From Pseudomonadota bacterium (GTDB taxonomy: Bacteria; Pseudomonadota; Gammaproteobacteria; Steroidobacterales; Steroidobacteraceae), in contig JAJYUL010000026.1 of assembly GCA_021792555.1 (NCBI GenBank), positions 1 through 49,925 on the forward strand: a stretch of DNA of 49,925 nucleotides. Direction: 5' to 3'. The notes beneath the pieces were generated by a model. The model was not told the DNA's origin. It saw nothing but the letters and a program-made list of their open reading frames with translations, and made no database searches. The position numbers were made by a program, and so were the translations under genes. How positions within the stretch are numbered: the stretch's first letter is position 1; each line of letters starts with the position of its first letter. Of the stretch, positions 47,736 through 49,925 are shown piece by piece.

Positions 47736-48300
47736 CAACGGCTCCGAACGGTGTCCGGGGAGAAGGCGAAGAGCCCTCTCATCGTGAGAAGAAGTCTGCC
47801 TGCGCCAGCGGCCTCGCGGGCTGGGTGTCGCACACGGAACCGGGACTCAAGAGACATTACACGGAATTGAGATCACGATGATTGCCTCTGCAGCGTGATC
47901 TTGCGTTGGAAAAGGCAATCGAGTCGCTGCAAGCGCATTCAATCGAGCCCGGTGATGCCGCAGCGCCTCTAATGCCCGTCCGATGCACGCGACCGGGTGC
48001 ATGATCCGGATTGAACGGCGTCGCTCTCAGAATCGCACTGTACTCGATCTACCGAGGTGGTGAAATCCGCAGACAGCTGAGACCGGACGGCCTGCAGCGG
48101 TGAGGGCTTGACTCCAGGTGGCCCGGAGACAGGTTGAAGAGAGCCTCGTAACCGATTGATGAATAAAGGAGTATCTGGCCTGATTTGAGGGGCCTGCCCC
48201 GGTTTTCGCCCAGGTCCGCCTCCGCTCTCCAAGGCGACCCCCGCCGGGTCGCAAACACCGACGAGGGTCTACCACAACCAGCCTTCGGTGGAGGCCGATC
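47736..48300. other. 565-bp stretch without a convincing gene
   Basis: Composition changes here to a lower GC content with less codon-like structure. Long minus-strand frames are present, but none has a recognisable family. A GGAG-like site at 48165-48171 (aaaggag) leads to no long frame. It may be degraded mobile DNA linked to the IS at the right edge. Confidence 0.35.
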
Positions 48301-48648
48301 ATGGGTACTGGTATTCGGCGGGATTCTACCCGCACATCACGTTCACGCACTTTTCGAATGTCGTCGGCTGTCCCGAGACGGAGGAAGCCAACAGTCGAGC
48401 CGGCTCTGGACGCGTTGCTCGGAAGACTCTCTGACGCGATCTCGATGATCCGTGTCTCGCATCGATCGCTCAACGCGAGCGACTTATTCGGGGACGAGGA
48501 ATTCGTGTTGCGCACGGGACTTGCCGCGCTCGATGCCCTCTACAGCGAGCTCGATCTCGCCATCATTGCTGTCCACACGCGAACACCGGTCCGTAAGGGC
48601 GGACGCGGCCGTGCACCGACGTCACGGAGGAGGGCGACGCATGGGTAG
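48301..48648 (+). CDS. hypothetical small protein
   Basis: A 115-aa ORF; an internal start at 48358 is possible. The middle (EPALDALLGRLSDAISMIRV ... FVLRTGLAALDALYSELDLAI) looks like real helical protein; the ends are Arg-rich. No family recognised. A minus-strand frame of 162 aa overlaps it and is the competing possibility, but its composition is less protein-like. Confidence 0.4.
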   Translation: MGTGIRRDSTRTSRSRTFRMSSAVPRRRKPTVEPALDALLGRLSDAISMIRVSHRSLNASDLFGDEEFVLRTGLAALDALYSELDLAIIAVHTRTPVRKGGRGRAPTSRRRATHG

Positions 48649-49005
48649 TCCGCGCAGGAGACCGAGCACGTTCACGCGCCTTGGTCGAATTTCGGCACGC
48701 GCAAAAATGTCCAGCCGAGTCCACGCCCGTTGTGCGGTATCCATAGTTTCTACTTCTGCTTGTCTCCATGCGTCACGCCACAGACGAAGAAGTTGGAACT
48801 ACGAGAAACAATGTGCATTTGGATGCTTTAACAGGTTGATGAAAAACCCGGTGATCGAGGCGTCTGATTTCCTGTGAACGCTCGTCGAACAACTCCTTCG
48901 AGTCCGATTTCGGTCGTTTCGGCCTCGCGATCCTTGCCGTGGGAGACTCCGTTGCCCGGCCGGGTGGACATTTCGATCACCGTGTCGCTCAAGATGGCAT
49001 CCGAG
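48649..49005. other. 357-bp stretch beside the IS5-like transposase
   Basis: No gene accepted. The string AACAGGTTGATGAAAAACCC at 48830-48849 resembles the sequence found downstream of many IS transposase genes and may mark the element's left end, about 160 nt past the transposase stop. The opposite end lies outside the window. Confidence 0.35.
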
Positions 49006-49925
49006 CTATGTGAACCCCGGTGCAAGAAGATTGCGCATGCGCACCAGGTTGTAACCGGTGAAGGTCAGCAGCGTCGCGAACTCGATCTTCCTGCGACCCC
49101 GGACCTTCGGGCGTCTGAGAAGGCCGATGTCCTTCGCCCAGCCGAAGGACTCCTCGATGCGCTTGCGCGCTTTGATGCTCAGGACGTATCCGGCATGACG
49201 GGTCGTGCGGGCATCGATTGCCGATCCGCCCCGTCGCTCGATGTTCTGCGCCACATGCGGGGTGACGTTCCGCTCCCGGGCTTGCCGGACGAACTCGTGC
49301 GTGTCGTAACCCTTATCCGCTGCGAGCGTGCACCGCCTTGGGCCGGACAGTTCACCGAGCATGTCGATCGCGGCGCTGCGCTCGGCCGTGCCACTCGCCT
49401 CGGTCACCTGCGCGGCGACAATCAGACCACTGCGGTTCTCGCTCACCGCATGCCCGAGGTACGCCAGCTTCGAGGGTGTCCCGGCACTCTTCTTGTACAG
49501 CTTTGCCTCAGGGTCGGTTGTGGACGCATGTGTGTCGTTCGTGCGCTGCTCGCCACGAAAATCGCGTGCGTTATTGCGGCCACCGCCTCCACCAGTGCCG
49601 CCAGAACCGTCCTTGGGACGGAAACTCTTGTGCGACGCCCATGCCGCAATCATCGTGCCGTCGACGCTGAAATGCTCATCGCTCAGAAGACCCGCCATCC
49701 GTGCCTGCTCGACAATCGCCTCAAAGAGCTCGCGCGCAATGTCTGCTTCGAGCAGCCGATCTCGGTTCTTGCTGAAGGTCGAGTGATCCCACACCGGTTC
49801 ATCGACCGAGAGTCCCACGAACCACCGGAACAGCAGGTTGTACTCGAGCTGCTCGACCAGCAGCCGCTCGCTGCGGATCGAGTAAAGCACCTGCAGCAGC
49901 AGCGCCCGAATCAGCCGCTCCGGCG
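49006..49925 (-). CDS. IS5-like transposase, 5' end beyond window
   Basis: At least 306 residues of a DDE transposase. The frame is open to the window edge (PERLIRALLLQVLYSIRSER...), so the N-terminus is missing from view. DUF772-like N-terminal region (LVEQLEYNLLFRWFVGL), then D in HFSVDGTMIAAWAS, D in LAADKGYDTHEF, and E in RKRIEESFGWAKD. A Gly-rich, Asn/Asp insertion occurs between them. The reading frame is intact as far as it can be seen, ending ...NLVRMRNLLAPGFT. Confidence 0.9.
   Translation of the reverse strand, partial: PERLIRALLLQVLYSIRSERLLVEQLEYNLLFRWFVGLSVDEPVWDHSTFSKNRDRLLEADIARELFEAIVEQARMAGLLSDEHFSVDGTMIAAWASHKSFRPKDGSGGTGGGGGRNNARDFRGEQRTNDTHASTTDPEAKLYKKSAGTPSKLAYLGHAVSENRSGLIVAAQVTEASGTAERSAAIDMLGELSGPRRCTLAADKGYDTHEFVRQARERNVTPHVAQNIERRGGSAIDARTTRHAGYVLSIKARKRIEESFGWAKDIGLLRRPKVRGRRKIEFATLLTFTGYNLVRMRNLLAPGFT

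Overview
This GC-rich window (roughly two thirds G+C by eye) reads like the chromosome of a free-living, probably chemolithoautotrophic, sulfur-oxidising gammaproteobacterium. The evidence is a SoeABC-type sulfite-oxidising molybdoenzyme, a Tat-exported high-potential iron-sulfur protein, a DabB-DabA inorganic-carbon pump with a divergent LysR regulator, a rhodanese, and a glycogen phosphorylase/debranching pair. The species cannot be named from this alone.

Left edge (1-2.5 kb) is accessory DNA. It holds the 3' half of a tRNA-Cys without its 5' half (probable attachment-site scar), a VapBC-like toxin-antitoxin pair, and an IS3-family element with 26-bp perfect inverted repeats that carries only the orfB-type transposase. 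A 15-bp perfect inverted repeat and a small membrane protein follow.

The most interesting locus is 4.5-5.7 kb on the minus strand. It encodes a 300-aa alpha-N-methyltransferase of the borosin family (OphMA/SonM-like tetrapyrrole-methylase fold) followed by a 48-codon ORF with a strong ribosome binding site. The peptide ends in KIIVVVVI, a C-terminal Val/Ile run like borosin cores. A hairpin closes the unit. This looks like a split borosin RiPP pathway with a short, non-standard precursor; it is missed by ordinary ORF calling because the peptide is so small.

6.3-13.3 kb: LytS/LytTR-type two-component pair, TspO, an alpha/beta hydrolase, an RRM RNA-binding protein, then archease-RtcB-CapA-like in one plus-strand operon (RNA ligation/repair). 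13.3-19.6 kb: tyrosine phenol-lyase and glgP-glgX. 19.6-25.2 kb: the minus-strand dab operon, which ends in two tiny genes chained to dabA by start/stop overlaps, with the LysR gene divergent. 25.3-28.7 kb: globin-GAF-EAL phosphodiesterase and an MFS transporter. 29-33.5 kb: soeABC. 33.7-37.3 kb: a secreted GH92 mannosidase fused to a YVTN propeller. 37.5-40.3 kb: rhodanese, two SDR enzymes and a lipoprotein.

40.3-44.3 kb is a zinc (or manganese) uptake operon: binding lipoprotein, ATPase, two permeases and a Zur-like repressor, headed by a perfect TGATACA-A-TGTATCA palindrome. 44.3-47.7 kb: SGNH hydrolase, NiCoT nickel/cobalt permease, HiPIP and AlkB. The right edge (47.7-49.9 kb) is gene-poor and ends in an IS5-like transposase cut by the window boundary.
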